Positions 13,168 to 21,989 of a stretch of DNA of 41,254 nt are shown in pieces. The notes under the pieces are model-generated. The model had not been told where the DNA came from and did no database searches. It saw nothing but the letters and a program-made list of their open reading frames with translations. The translations under genes and the position numbers were made by a program. Source of the DNA: Tubiluchus corallicola (lineage: Eukaryota > Priapulida > Priapulimorpha > Priapulimorphida > Tubiluchidae). The first letter of the stretch is position 1. The number at the start of each line of letters is the position of its first letter. The stretch is from the NCBI GenBank assembly GCA_030141605.1, contig JAQGDQ010000183.1, forward strand, positions 126,001-167,254, in the 5' to 3' direction.

Positions 13168-16100
13168 ATAGTTTCATTCACTTAGGACATAGTCCAGCGA
13201 TACCACCTTAAGTTGCTCAGTACTTATTTCCAAGGGGTCCTTAGAGGTGCCCATCGAATGTTAGAGTTCAATTCAAATGAGTTTTTAGTTTGAATTCGAT
13301 TCGAACCTAAAATTACAGATTCAAATAATTCAGCACTTCAGCCACACACGTTCCTTATCACAAAACGTTTGAAACGTCATGCAATTAGCACAATTTAACT
13401 TTTAACTGCAGTTTCGGTGCACAACAAATTATTAGTTTTATTGCAAAACAAAATCATGTAATATGCACGATCTTTGTAAGACTGCTTTTTACTGGTTGTT
13501 TGAAAACTTGGTTTGAATTTGAAACGCTGGAATATTGATGTTTTTTACGTTATTCTCGTTGTAGCATGCAAGACCTTATAACAACTGTATCAGCTGTAGG
13601 TACCTTATTAGTACAATAACTGTACAAATAACTATACAGGTAAAATTATTTAAAGGTAAGATTACATTAAGACTTTTAAAATTGGTAACATATTTCTCGA
13701 CACACCATTAAAAGATCACTCAACCTTCTTCAATACATTACCGTTCATCAGGCGATTAATAATCACAGTTTACCAAAGCTCATTACTGCCATAATAAGCT
13801 ACCTGTGCATGATTTATTCGGACGGCAAGTTCTCGGGCAGCGAATCCGCCAAACACTAACGAGTGAATGGCGCCTATCCGGGCACAAGCTAACATGGATA
13901 TCACCGCTTCCGGTATCATAGGCATGTAGATGAGGACACGGTCACCTTGTTGTACGCCATATTTCACGAGAATTCCGGCTAATCTTGCCACCTGCAAATG
14001 ATATCATATAACGGTTACGAACGCACAGCTCGGAAGCTGTCTTACGATCTAGTAAATACCATTAGTTAACGTAAACGTAAAGCATAAACATAATTAATCT
14101 AATGTAAACAATATGACGGCAGTCTTGTACAGGGTGTTCCAAAAGAAACAGTGCAATGAGATCATAATGATGTAAAAATAACATTATATTTTTGTCACTA
14201 TACGAATTTTCCGCTGCAGCTGGCTTTTTTAAACTAACCCTCAAACTGTATGTGGTGTATTACTGTAAGTAAGTCACACAGTAGTAAGTACTGAAAGTTT
14301 GAGAATCTTTTAATCTATGCCAGAGTGGTCTAAATGGCTGTGCACAGTGGGCAGTTGCCACAGCTGCCAGGAGGGCCCATAAGCATAGAGGACCATGCTA
14401 ATCTATGTGTGTTGTGACTTGCTGTCAATAAAAAATTACTATACTATACTAAATTATATAAATATTTGTTAACGTGTTACAAGTGGACATTGGCATTTGC
14501 CTCTGATTTAGTATCACAGCCACCTCCGCACAATTAAAATAGTCAGTCAACTCCTTCAGGACCGTGCCATTCAAAATAGGTCTTATAAGACCTATGACTT
14601 TTGCTGTTAGTGTATGAGCACGGATGTAACTAAATGATTACAAATTAGGTACTGTTCTATTCAGGAGAATATCAGTTATCCAATCATGTTATTTGTTTAA
14701 ACACTTATAAGTGATTTATTTGGATAAAATCCAGAAAAGCACGCCCTCTTCGGACACTCTAACTTAGCCTTATTGAGTAACTTAGTCTGGTGTACACTTG
14801 CGTGATCGTACACACTATTTTATTGATCGCCTGCTTGCTACAGAATCAGCTGTACAGAGTTCTGCTGCTATTCCAGGAAAAACCAACTGATCAGCCAAGG
14901 ACAACTTAAGGCCGTTTTATATTTTAACAGGAATTTTTCCTTAAATAAAGAATAGCCTTTAAGCCAAAGTGTTCGAGAGCGTTGCGTCTGGATAATAGAA
15001 ATTCTCTGCATTAGCCGATTTCACAGAAGTGATACCGTATCTTGTTACAGTGCAAACATTGCAGTTACTGAAAGCTTTTTTCGATTTATTCATCAAAAAT
15101 CGATTTTTAATTTATCTAATGTAAGCATTTCATGTATAATTTTGCATGAAAGTTCATTGTATCAAGAGTAGAAAGCTGCAAAAATTATCAAATGTAACGT
15201 AATCACAGCTTAGTGAGTGCAGTTTTTCATGAACCCACACAAAATGCACCAAACGCTTACGGTCTTAAGTATCTAGTTATCATTCTTTAATTAATCAATC
15301 AGACTTAATTCGTACCTTTTGCTGCAGTTGTCTGTAGGATATATTCGTCATGGTCTTTGTCACAGGACTGTCGTGAATGATGGCGACTTGGTTCCCAAAA
15401 CCCCTTTCCACCCACCGATCTACGCAGTTGTAGCAAGTGTTCATCTCACCACCAACAAACCTGGAAAAAAATCAATAATTACGTATTTTTTTCAGATGGA
15501 CAGTTTTTAGCTCTGAAACAATAAGTATAGAAGGGAAGGTAAAAATAAAAAATGTGCATAATTATCATAATGTCGAGAAAAGGGCATTTCACTAACTGCC
15601 CTAGAAGCTTATAAACAAAGAACCTTGTTTTAAGATGAATAAATCGTTGGATGCCCTTTATACTCTCATAACAGATTATTTATTTCTTTTGGGAGCTTTT
15701 GTTCTAACAGGCCTCATCAGCTGACTAAAGTATGCTGCTAACCTGGCAGTGTAGGAAGCTCCAGTGCTAACCCTCAGTGTAAGGATCACGCTACCACTGA
15801 GTTATTACGCCACCTGGTACTACCAGGTAGTACCTTAGAGCATTTTATCTGGGAATTTATTTTAGTACAGATAAGGCATAAAATATACAGCTATCTGCAT
15901 CATTTACGGTTTATAAAAAGTTTAGCAGAGCACTTTGCTATTAATTTTTCAAACTGAACTGTTTCACACTGAAATGACTAACTCTAGCAGTGGCGGTGTA
16001 CAGATACTGTAAAACTGCAGCACACTCTATTTTCACTTAATATTATCGATAATATTTAATATAACAAGTCTTTATTCTTTAGTTCCTTCTTTATACTCGT

Positions 16101-19100
16101 ACGAAACCAGTGGACGTGAGGGTAGTACAATTTGCTTCACCGCCCAGCACAGTGCGCTCCGGCAACGCGGTGTTTGGCTGTTGTGTGCATACGGCCGTGA
16201 GCACATGTCTGAATCCAGGTAAAGAACGTATTGTCTTGATCCTTAGAGATAAATGCACTTAGGACATTGCAGCGAGTAAGGAGTCCTGGGCATAGGGAGG
16301 TGAACAGAATCATGTCTCTGGACGTATGATCATTTGATGATGAAGTCGTTCACGCAGTTGTTGTAAGCTGTCAAGTGCTTACCATGAATGAATCAAGCTT
16401 GACCTGTGACAATTTAGGCTATCAGTAAAGTTTAGGATTTTATCAAGTTTATGTATAAACATTCATGTGTTTGTCTGTTAAAAATTAGAACGTTAAAATT
16501 ACGTATGTTTGTTTCGTTTTACACAGTATTAAAACAATGGATAAAAAAATTTTCAAGGAGCATCCCCAGTAATTATAGCTACGAGCTGCCACTAGTTAGC
16601 AGCACTCTCAGGTCAGCACCACGGTTTATTCAGCTGATGAGGCACATTAGAGCAAAAGCTCCCAAAATAAAGAAATAATCTGTTATTAGACTAAGAGCAA
16701 TCAACGTTTTCATATTAAAGATGGCAGTCTCAGGAGTTTACTTTCGTATTTTAACTTTATTTGTGTCAAGATATACATAATGCATACACGTCATTGACTT
16801 GATGGGAAATGAAAATTTACATTGTCTGCATTACAAATCAATAAGATTTTAAAATCAACCACATAGAGGAACAATGGTTCGGGTGATATTATTTGTGGTC
16901 TACACATAAAGCGTGAAAAAAGTCACACCCGGGATAAGGCCCTTTACACTCCTATATTCAAAGTACAAAAACTTAAATGAGCACTTTTATCCATCTGACA
17001 AAGCGGCCATGCTGTATATTTAGCGACTGCAGTTAAACAATGCTATGTCCGGTCAGTGAATAGATGGGTAAGTTAAATACTTGCTCTGAACGATAATTTC
17101 ACTCATTGTACTGACTTTATTATTTACTTTTTAAGGAGTAATCTATTTAGTACACAGTTTTCTCCAAAATGTCCCATGACTGAATAACAGCAGATAAAAT
17201 TAGCCAAAAAAGCTGACACAAGGTGTCTCTGCCAGCAGATTTTGTAACACGTTCCATATTCAGTCTAAGTACCCAATGTGTCCAAACAATCCATGTGTCC
17301 AAACAACATATTTGTCCAAATTACTTTGTGTCCAAACAGCCCGTGTCCAGAATTTTCTGCGTATAAAATTAAGCGTGTCCAAATTGTTTGTGGTCGAAAT
17401 AGCTTGTGTCTAAAACCCCTGTGTCCAAAACCAGTGTAACCATGGCAACTATTATCACGTTTTAGTGGTGCCCGAATATTTTGAAAAATTAATATCAGTA
17501 AGCTATACAACCAAGCATTTACGTAATCTTCGGAGTTTTGCCAATGCTTGTTTACGCTCACTCCAAGACGGCTTTAGATGTCACGGCGTTCCTCTCTAAA
17601 ATTAGAATTTGTTTACCAGACGGCGAGACTTGGCTTGATTAACACCACTGGCTGGGCAAACGAAGAAAAAAAATAGCAAAAAATTCTTGAAGCAGCCGTG
17701 TGATACAGGATGCCACCAAGTACTGCGTCGGTTACATTTTTTGCTTTGAAGCAATGGTTAAAGTTAGTGCAATGAGTTCTTAAGCACGTATAGATGTTTT
17801 GGGAGACAGGCATACAAACAAAAAGCGAGACAGACTGACAAGTACTCGGAAATAGAAAAAACCCATGCATGAAAAACAAGCTATTAATTAAAACGTAGCT
17901 AAAAAGACATAAACAGACAAACAAGCAGCAGGCATACAAGCATGTATCTAAGAAACCAAACAGTCTACTTTATGGACGTGAAAATGAATAATACGTTTGC
18001 AAATTTAAAAAATTTAAACAATTTTTATGTAACTAGACAATTTTTTAATTGTTACAGCATTATTCTACCTTTTTGTATTTTTTGAGTTTAAAACTACGAA
18101 AGTGTTTTCAGCATCAAAAATTCAATAAACAAACAATTACTAGACATGTATCCCATTTTGGAGCCGATAAACGATGCACGTGTAAACAAAATATTTCAAA
18201 CTCAGAAGTTTCAGTTACTGGTAGCGCTACCGCCCTGAGCAACAAATCATTTAGAAGCTGATTTCGGTAACTACTGCCCATGTAATGCAAGACTCCCCGA
18301 AATCTGGGACAATCTTAAAGCACTCCGGGAAATCTGGCACAGAGTAAACCAAATGTCCTTGAAGACAGAAAAACGGTCAATCCCTCAAGCATGAAGGTCA
18401 CAGTCAATCGGTCAATGTTAAACTGTTCAGTAAAGTTAGTAAACACTGTAGAAATGCCATAGTTCACACCAGTTTGTGTTTGCATAATGTCTTTATAGGT
18501 ACAGCTGCAACTTTATTACTGTTAAAGTTTACCTAGTGTATGCAAGGAAGTTACATGAACTTACACATGATATAAATTCTTATATAATAGTGTAAAAAAC
18601 AAGAGAAATAAGTGCTAATGCGCGTACGAAGATAGATAGAAATTAAAATGCCCGTGAAGCATGAATTAAACATAACAACTGTACGCATGTAGGCAGGATT
18701 AGCTTAGCGTACAATGTACCGAATATAGATGTTTGTGACATGACTGACACCTAGCTCTTTATTAAGAATAATTTTCTAAAATAAGACACTAAAACAAGCA
18801 GAAGAGTGTTAGCCGTGAACGTGATGCATAAGTCTATACACTTGCTAATCTCGGAAACACACTGCATATATGTGTGTATAGTGAGAACATATGCGTCAGC
18901 ACAGCAATAAATTCGAATTTTAATTTAAAATTTGTTGAGTTTTTTTATATCACACCATATGGCACTGTACTACAAGTCACTTTTTTTGCAAATATGTGCA
19001 ATACGCTCACGGAATGTTTGTTCTGTTGAAAATAATGTTCAGTTGTGAGGTCGTCACTAACTGAGTTCCCAGTCATTAATCAGTTTTTAACCTATTATTT

Positions 19101-20933
19101 ACTCACTAGAAAAAGCTGTGGCAATACATTATGTGCTAAAATATATACTTTTTACAATACTTTAAAATGGTGTAAGATATGAAAATTCCTACTGTTTTCT
19201 TTTAAATTACTGAACTTAAGGCATCTGTCAACAATTTCTTCTTAATTCAATCATAAACAAGAATCACTTTATTAATTAATTCGACTATAGAGGTATGATC
19301 CAGGGTTTGCATACCGCACATTTCAATTACAGTCAGGAAATGAAATAAAAACTTCTTGTTTGACTTGCAAATGTCAATTTCATGCAGAATTTCCCAATAA
19401 CAAGCAGTTATTATTGTGCCAGTCTAATTGCAGACTAAACGCTTTTTGCAGGTAGATCTTCTGCTTCTCAATTTAAGGTTGTAACTTGAATTCATAAGCA
19501 AGTCTTTATACAACAAATAACGTGATGTAGCTTTAAAGGGAAACAGGTTGATTTTTCACATCCTATCCCATTTTCAAGTACAGTAAAAAGTAGACATTTC
19601 AACACCTATAATAATGCCAAAGCATTTCTGATACACAGAATTAAATAATAAGTTAGAAACTTAAAAGCTGGCGAACCTAATTAGTGATCATATCATAGCT
19701 GAACATAATTTCAACAGCGCAAACATTTCACGAGCATGTTGCATATGTTCACAAATCAAAAATTGAAGTACAGCATTCATGATATACAAAAACTCTGCAA
19801 ATTTAAAATTCAAATTTAATCTTTGCAGCTGTGCTAGCACATCAGCCCTTGAACATGCGTTCTATATCAGACCTGAACACCTCTGAAATGAGAGGTACAG
19901 CACTTGCTTTTTGGGCAATGTGTTTGCAAATGCAGGTGCCAATGCCCATCTAACTAGCGAACTGCAAAATGCAAAGAGAAGAGCTAGCCATGCGAAATTA
20001 TGTTTCAGTGGTAATAATTCGTTCGTGTCAATTATTCTTGAAAAAAATACAATATTTCCTTTCAGTATTTTATAGGACAAATTATTTTGAGTTATTAAGG
20101 TCCAGTTTTCCTATAATTGTATCTGAGACAAAAACGTCTACTGCAACTTGCCTACTAAATAAAATGGTCAATTTTTAAGGTGCTTGGTTTCAGTTTGCAT
20201 GATGCCAGTGGAGGAAACATCTCAGTTAGAAACCCCACTGTAGTCGGATACTAGTATATTGGCCACGAGACCAGAACCCCGACAACTCGAACAGAAACAA
20301 AGGGCTGAAGACACTGGAAATGAACCTACAACGCTACACTGTTTATTTCTCTGCCTAAAATGGTAGCATTAACGGAAGCCACTAAGGATCACTCCTTGAC
20401 TATTTCGTGCAATTATGGCCAAAAGCTGTGCATTGAAAAGGACACTTTCCATACTGGTAAATGATGGTTATGGACTTGGTCCTTTGACAAAAAATAATGT
20501 CAGATATCTACCACACCACAAGCAGTTAGTGCCAATTTTCTTACCACTGTGTGAAAGGTGAATTAGCGTCATCTAGGACTCTATCCCACTTCTTGTGCCA
20601 CGTAAGTTTTTCCGCTTGCTCTGCCCAGAAATCTTCAGGATTATTAACAGATGCCCGAAACACCTCTTCATATTCTCTGCTGCGGAATCGTTCCATTTCA
20701 CCGTATGCCTTCGTTGCAACATGTTTGGGATCCCTTGGAAATGGTGTTGGCACGGGGTCTTTTTGAGGAGTTGATTGTTCAGGCGCTTCGCCTACATCTT
20801 CATCACTGACACTTTCTGAAGTTGAGGAACAATGTTTCGCATGCTGCAAGAGTCGAAGTCGCAAGCATTGGTTTGTAACGTCTTGCTTACAGAAACCTCG
20901 AAGCACTTTCTGAATTATACTGGATGAAAACAT
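469..20933 (-). CDS. ACSS3: ACSS3-type acyl-CoA synthetase, short-chain, mitochondrial (multi-exon, 3' end outside window)
   Basis: Eight exon positions joined by GT-AG introns give about 509 residues resembling ACSS3 (686 residues in human), so roughly 175 C-terminal residues lie beyond the left edge. Family role: ATP-dependent ligation of propionate and other short acids to CoA through an acyl-adenylate, in the mitochondrial matrix. Visible features in order: a basic, Ser/Leu-rich N-terminus like a mitochondrial presequence; an ACAS_N-like segment (about 88-150); the AMP-binding domain with P-loop [10 protein letters not shown] (324-333); [15 protein letters not shown] (362-376); FIAPTA (417-422, exon 7B); and WWQTE (474-478). 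The ACSS3-like stretches [20 protein letters not shown] and ITASCVGL favour ACSS3 over ACSS1/2. Met at 20933 has A at -3. All exon phases match. Exon 7 exists in two alternative versions. The introns hold most of the repeats in the left half of the window. Confidence 0.93.
748..1285. mobile_element. piggyBac-like MITE, copy 1
   Basis: 538 bp flanked on both sides by TTAA (744-747 and 1286-1289). The left end has ACGGACGATTG; the right end CAATCGTCCAGTCTTCCT is its inverted repeat. A second full copy lies in the opposite orientation at 35399-35925. TTAA target sites with short terminal inverted repeats are typical of piggyBac-derived non-autonomous elements. No ORF. Confidence 0.75.
1483..1807. 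mobile_element. GAGTAACTCG-palindrome MITE, copy 1
   Basis: 325 bp with terminal inverted repeats (GGCGCTTTCAGACTAG at the left; right end, complement, GGCACTTTCAAACTTAG). The interior repeats GAGTAACT and AGTTACTC in both directions, so a transcript could fold back. Other copies are at 3239-3542 and 33153-33384. The superfamily is not decided because the target duplication is unclear. Confidence 0.65.
2181..2566. mobile_element. Tc1/mariner-like MITE candidate
   Basis: The ends read AATAAGCCTTTT and, inverted, AAAAAGGCTTATT. About 40 bp inside each end, AAGGTCAAAGGTTAAG and its complement extend the symmetry. A TA on each side could be the target duplication. A second partial copy lies at 11078-11290. 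Confidence 0.55.
3239..3542. mobile_element. GAGTAACTCG-palindrome MITE, copy 2
   Basis: 304 bp, homologous to 1483-1807 over its length. Left end GGGAGCTTTCAAACT; right end, complement, GGCATGTTCAAACT. Internal GCGAGTTACTCTCC and GAGAGTAACTCG can pair. The short ORFs through it are incidental. Confidence 0.65.
4042..4408. mobile_element. hAT-like MITE (TAGGGGTGAGCAT family), copy
   Basis: Left end TAGGGGTGAGCATAAA; right end GAATGCTTGCCCCTA. The interior shares about 130 bp (TTGTAATATGCACGA-type core) with 13242-13530 and, inverted, with 28795-29159. The target duplication is eroded. Confidence 0.6.
4936..5087 (-). CDS. ACSS3: ACSS3 alternative exon 7B (canonical version)
   Basis: 152 nt, phase 0 to phase 2, acceptor CTCTTGCAG|GGCAAG, donor TACAA|GTAGGT. 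Encodes [16 protein letters not shown], then [16 protein letters not shown] and YTLY, matching the ACSS3 consensus closely, including the APTA motif. It joins exon 8 to read [13 protein letters not shown]. Only 49 bp (5088-5136) separates it from 7A, against 143 bp for the next shortest intron in this gene. Confidence 0.9.
5137..5288 (-). CDS. ACSS3: ACSS3 alternative exon 7A (divergent duplicate)
   Basis: 152 nt, phase 0 to phase 2, acceptor ACTTTCAG|GGTAAT, donor GAACAA|GTAAGC. An open frame of 50 residues from [20 protein letters not shown] to the end, homologous along its whole length to exon 7B (25 of 50 identical). Of those 25 conserved residues, 16 use different synonymous codons, so the copy is old yet constrained. 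The core motif differs: LSDPTT replaces FIAPTA (Ile to Ser, Ala to Asp, Ala to Thr). Using both copies in one mRNA would shift the frame, so this exon should replace 7B. It may give an isoform with altered acyl or CoA handling, or a non-catalytic one; this is inference. Confidence 0.82.
6507..7580. repeat. 56-bp minisatellite, about 19 units
   Basis: Head-to-tail units of 56 bp, each containing GGTCTTCAGAAAGTCATC and GAATGAGTGGAAGCCAGTTC. The unit phase is constant (for example GTCT at 6517 and 6573). Units differ by point changes (CATACG, CGTACG or CATACA; GCTAG or ACTAG), so the array is not freshly amplified throughout. It ends about 100 bp from the LINE insertion. The 56-bp period is not a multiple of 3 and shows no coding signal. 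Confidence 0.9.
7688..9902 (-). mobile_element. Non-LTR retrotransposon (LINE), 5'-truncated
   Basis: 2215 bp flanked by a perfect 11-bp direct repeat CTGCTCGTAAC (7677-7687 and 9903-9913), the target duplication. It encodes a reverse transcriptase with no endonuclease upstream, so it is 5' truncated. The 3' end is only about 8 bp past the stop codon, as in RTE-like elements with very short 3' UTRs; the clade is an inference. It inserted into an older MITE whose uninterrupted relative is at 14330-14515. Confidence 0.9.
7696..9830 (-). pseudogene. LINE reverse transcriptase ORF, one frameshift
   Basis: The frame is open from about 9830 to a break near 8250-8254, then continues in another frame to a TAA at 7696. 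The RT palm is complete: [47 protein letters not shown] and catalytic FADDI near 8450. After the break come [26 protein letters not shown] and the Lys/Arg-rich [13 protein letters not shown], the conserved C-terminal region of RTE/BovB-like and related elements. The upstream endonuclease is missing. The single frameshift and open remainder suggest a fairly young but dead copy. Confidence 0.88.
9914..10056 (-). mobile_element. CAGGGCC-family MITE, right part (split by the LINE)
   Basis: Continues at 7640-7676 on the other side of the LINE. Reading the minus strand it starts CAGGGCCGTCTTAATGC and, past the LINE, ends near TTAAGGCTCTG, a loose terminal inverted repeat. It carries a run of ATACT units. 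The intact relative is 14330-14515 in the opposite orientation. Confidence 0.6.
10080..10197 (-). mobile_element. hAT-like MITE fragment
   Basis: The complement of 10140-10195 reads GAGCATGCTCTACCAGAAAG then GAATTCGAATTGAG, like the left end of the 28795-29159 element. The other end is missing. Confidence 0.4.
10230..10425 (-). repeat. tRNA-related SINE-like repeat, copy 1
   Basis: The minus strand has ATGGCCGAGTGGTCCCGCTC, an A-box-like stretch of the Leu/Ser tRNA type, near 10418. A weaker box follows, then a body containing GGTCAGTGAATGGATGAG and GGTTCAATACCTG. Parts of the body recur at 17035-17090 (plus) and 37100-37215 (minus). Dispersed copies plus pol III-like boxes support a SINE, but the boundaries are unclear. 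Confidence 0.45.
10535..10711 (-). CDS. ACSS3: ACSS3 exon 6
   Basis: 177 nt, 59 residues (334-392), phase 0-0. Contains [29 protein letters not shown] and ends NTSVLYE. Acceptor AATTTAG|GCAG, donor TATGAA|GTAAGT. The phase-0 end joins equally well to exon 7A or 7B. Confidence 0.95.
10855..10995 (-). CDS. ACSS3: ACSS3 exon 5 (adenylate-forming P-loop)
   Basis: 141 nt, 47 residues (287-333), phase 0-0. Contains [16 protein letters not shown] and the ATP/AMP-binding loop [10 protein letters not shown], whose final Lys is the last codon of the exon. Acceptor ATTTTAG|GAAG, donor CCAAAG|GTGCGC. The loop is intact, so the enzyme should form acyl-adenylates. Confidence 0.94.
10996..12728 (-). other. 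ACSS3 intron 4
   Basis: Holds a partial copy (11078-11290) of the MITE at 2181-2566. The rest is AT-rich with no recognisable feature. Confidence 0.55.
11078..11290. mobile_element. Partial copy of the AATAAGCC MITE
   Basis: Matches 2208-2430: GATGATGATCGTGAAAAGG, then CAGCCCAAG and AGTAAATCACTCTACA. The terminal inverted repeats are missing. Confidence 0.6.
12729..12863 (-). CDS. ACSS3: ACSS3 exon 4
   Basis: 135 nt, 45 residues (242-286), phase 0-0. Reads [15 protein letters not shown] and later [15 protein letters not shown], matching the ACSS3 segment around IEPGR. Acceptor ATTTTAG|CCTGC, donor CAAATG|GTAGGA. Too short for an ORF-length filter; found by homology and splice sites. Confidence 0.92.
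12946..13168. repeat. Trinucleotide microsatellite (GTG/GTA/GCA)
   Basis: Variant triplets grade from GTG/GTT to GTA/GCA and then to more than 20 pure GTA units. Long open frames (poly-Val, -Leu, -Thr) are by-products of the period of three. Confidence 0.95.
13242..13530. mobile_element. hAT-like MITE, decayed copy
   Basis: Starts TAGAGGTGCCCATCGAATG (compare TAGGGGTGAGCAT). It shares the core TGCAATTAGCACAATTTAAC with the complement of 28795-29159. The right end is not recognisable. Confidence 0.5.
13803..13991 (-). CDS. ACSS3: ACSS3 exon 3
   Basis: 189 nt, phase 0-0, 63 residues (179-241). Contains [14 protein letters not shown] and [18 protein letters not shown], a highly conserved block of the acetyl/propionyl-CoA synthetase family. 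Acceptor ATTTGCAG|GTGGC, donor GCACAG|GTAGCT. Confidence 0.95.
13992..15315 (-). other. ACSS3 intron 2
   Basis: Contains the CAGGGCC-family relative at 14330-14515. The rest is AT-rich with no recognisable feature. Confidence 0.55.
14330..14515 (+). mobile_element. CAGGGCC-family MITE, uninterrupted relative (empty site)
   Basis: Homologous to the complement of 9914-10056 joined to 7640-7676, including ACTATACTATAC, AATATTTGTTAACGTGTTAC and GACATTGGCATTTGCCTCTG. At the position of the LINE this copy has GTGTTACAAGTGGACATTGG with no insertion and only one copy of the target. Confidence 0.7.
15316..15460 (-). CDS. ACSS3: ACSS3 exon 2
   Basis: 145 nt, acceptor TTTTTTCCAG|G and donor CAAAAG|GTACGA. 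It completes Trp130 and adds 48 residues ([16 protein letters not shown] to ISYRQLQQK), the family's conserved N-terminal block with the '[10 protein letters not shown]' motif. The frame is open and ends in phase 0. Confidence 0.92.
15644..15830 (-). repeat. tRNA-derived SINE, full copy
   Basis: The minus strand begins with a tRNA-like head: TAACTCAGTGGTAGCGTGATC (A-box type), then GGGTTAGCACTGG in the B-box position. The body has CAGCTGATGAGGCC and AACAAAAGCTCCCAAAAG, and the tail AATAATCTGTTA. Body and tail recur inverted at 16580-16705. Heads with degenerate internal promoters and a shared body are typical of SINEs. Confidence 0.6.
16580..16705 (+). repeat. SINE copy without clear tRNA head
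   Basis: The plus strand has GTTAGCAGCACTC, then CAGCTGATGAGGCACATTAG, AGCAAAAGCTCCCAAAATAA and AATCTGTTATTAGA, matching the complement of 15644-15770. It faces the first copy about 0.8 kb away, so the pair could form a long RNA hairpin in the intron. Confidence 0.55.
17276..17433. repeat. Degenerate TGTGTCCAAA tandem repeat
   Basis: About nine copies of TGTGTCCAAA or close variants spaced roughly 15-28 bp apart, with variable spacers. The minus-strand ORF here (FGH, IWT repeats) simply reads the repeat. Confidence 0.7.
19068..20095. mobile_element. Long-TIR element, eroded copy
   Basis: The left part 19068-19200 and right part 19700-20095 match 33015-33150 and 33420-33840 (shared words: GAGAGGTACAGCA, GCAATGTGTTT, GTGGTAATAATTC). 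The left terminal repeat is lost, and the interior differs from the 33-kb copy. Confidence 0.55.
20545..20933 (-). CDS. ACSS3: ACSS3 exon 1 (start codon, presequence, N-terminal domain)
   Basis: Encodes residues 1-129 plus two bases of Trp130. The start [14 protein letters not shown] is basic with no acidic residue before D18, consistent with mitochondrial import. Residues about 36-70 are acidic and Pro-rich, likely a linker. From about 75 the sequence ([24 protein letters not shown]) matches the ACAS_N region. The donor is CAGTG|GTAAGA and the phase fits exon 2. Confidence 0.93.
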
Positions 20934-21500
20934 TTTCTCCTCTCTTTGCTATGCTGGTTTACAATCGTAAGCAGCACTGCGAGATCTGCAATAGTGGAAA
21001 ATGCTATAAACACGACAAGTTCTATTGCACAATCTAAGCGAGGCAATTCTACCGATATTACTCTTAGTGCTGTGTAACAGCAACAACGAATAGATGACCC
21101 ATATAACTGATATTTGCAATAATGGTATACCTATATTTTTACAATCGCACTTTTACTTCTTTTGATGCCTGTGAATACATTAAACGAGGTCTTAACAGTG
21201 TAACAAAAATAACAGTTATATACACCAAAAGAGTACTCATAACTAACTCACTTTAATTACGAGCTTCGTGCTTCGACAGCTACTCTGATACAGTAGAATT
21301 ATACAGCACGACAGCGACAGACAGTCCAGACACGTTGTTTACGCCCTGGCAAGGAGAACCAAAAGGGAAACGATATTTCAAACAGCTTTTAATTACACAA
21401 ATTATTAAATTTTTGGGCGTTAATAGGTTTGAAATTAATTAAAAATTTATTGCAGTTACCCCCGTAATAAACTCTCTGAAACCCTATTAACCAAATTTCT
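20934..21500. promoter_or_regulatory. Probable divergent promoter region of ACSS3 and GOLGA1
   Basis: Placed by position: upstream of the ACSS3 start (minus) and before the putative first GOLGA1 exon (plus). No TATA box is evident and it is not a strong CpG island. The transcription starts are not visible. Confidence 0.35.
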
Positions 21501-21710
21501 TAGAATTAGTAAATATTACTACTTTTTTATTTTGGCTGGTTGTCTGTGTCTGGCAGGTGGTGACGGTGGCAACTGTCATGGCAGCGCCCTTTTGAAGTCA
21601 ATTTCGTTGCAAAAGTTACAACAGACTTTGTGGGAAATTGTCAAACTGGAACAGCTTTTTATCTTAGTTTCTTTGATTGACCTTTACTTTGGTAGCTCCC
21701 TTGTTTACCA
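21500..21710 (+). other. GOLGA1: Possible non-coding first exon of GOLGA1
   Basis: Ends at a strong donor (TTTACCA|GTAAGTAA, GT at 21711). A good acceptor (TTTTATGTTTCAG|G) at 23272-23273 lies 49 bp before the start codon. The two would define a 1563-bp 5' UTR intron. The exon start is unknown. It contains a short upstream frame, ATGGCAGCGCCCTTTTGA. Confidence 0.35.
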
Positions 21711-21989
21711 GTAAGTAATCATTGCTCGTGGCTAGTTTTTGCTTGAGTGATTATTAATATCATGTATTTATTATTCTAGTAATAAATCAATGAATGTGGT
21801 ATAAAAAATTTCAGAGACAGAAACATTTTAATTATATATTTTACCATAAGAATTATAATTATAGTAGTTAATATGGCTATTATAAGAGCAACAAGAAACG
21901 TTACTCATTGTATTCGAATCAATTCAATTTCAATTTAGTTTTATATGCTGTAGTGCAATATGTTACTGGTGTGTACATTAGCAAGTCAT

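Larger units (their letters stand above)
15461..20544 (-). other. ACSS3 intron 1
   Basis: 5084 bp. Holds two SINE copies (15644-15830, 16580-16705), a SINE-like fragment near 17035-17090, a TGTCCAAA repeat (17276-17433) and an eroded long-TIR element (19068-20095). Nothing recognisable at about 17450-19060. Confidence 0.6.

Noticed and set aside
12908-13185. Overlapping ORFs of poly-Leu, poly-Thr and poly-Val
   Set aside because: Reading frames through a trinucleotide microsatellite; no start context, no splice logic.
15690-15730. Hammerhead ribozyme (CTGATGAG core) in the SINE
   Set aside because: CTGATGAG is present in both copies but no GAAA strand or closing helices are found at the required positions.
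15750-15815. Functional tRNA gene
   Set aside because: The A box is good but the B box is degenerate (GGTTAGCACTGG) and no clean cloverleaf forms; better read as a SINE head.
469-20933. ACSS1 or ACSS2 (acetyl-CoA synthetase) instead of ACSS3
   Set aside because: The segments [34 protein letters not shown] and ITASCVGL fit ACSS3 better; substrate preference itself cannot be seen.
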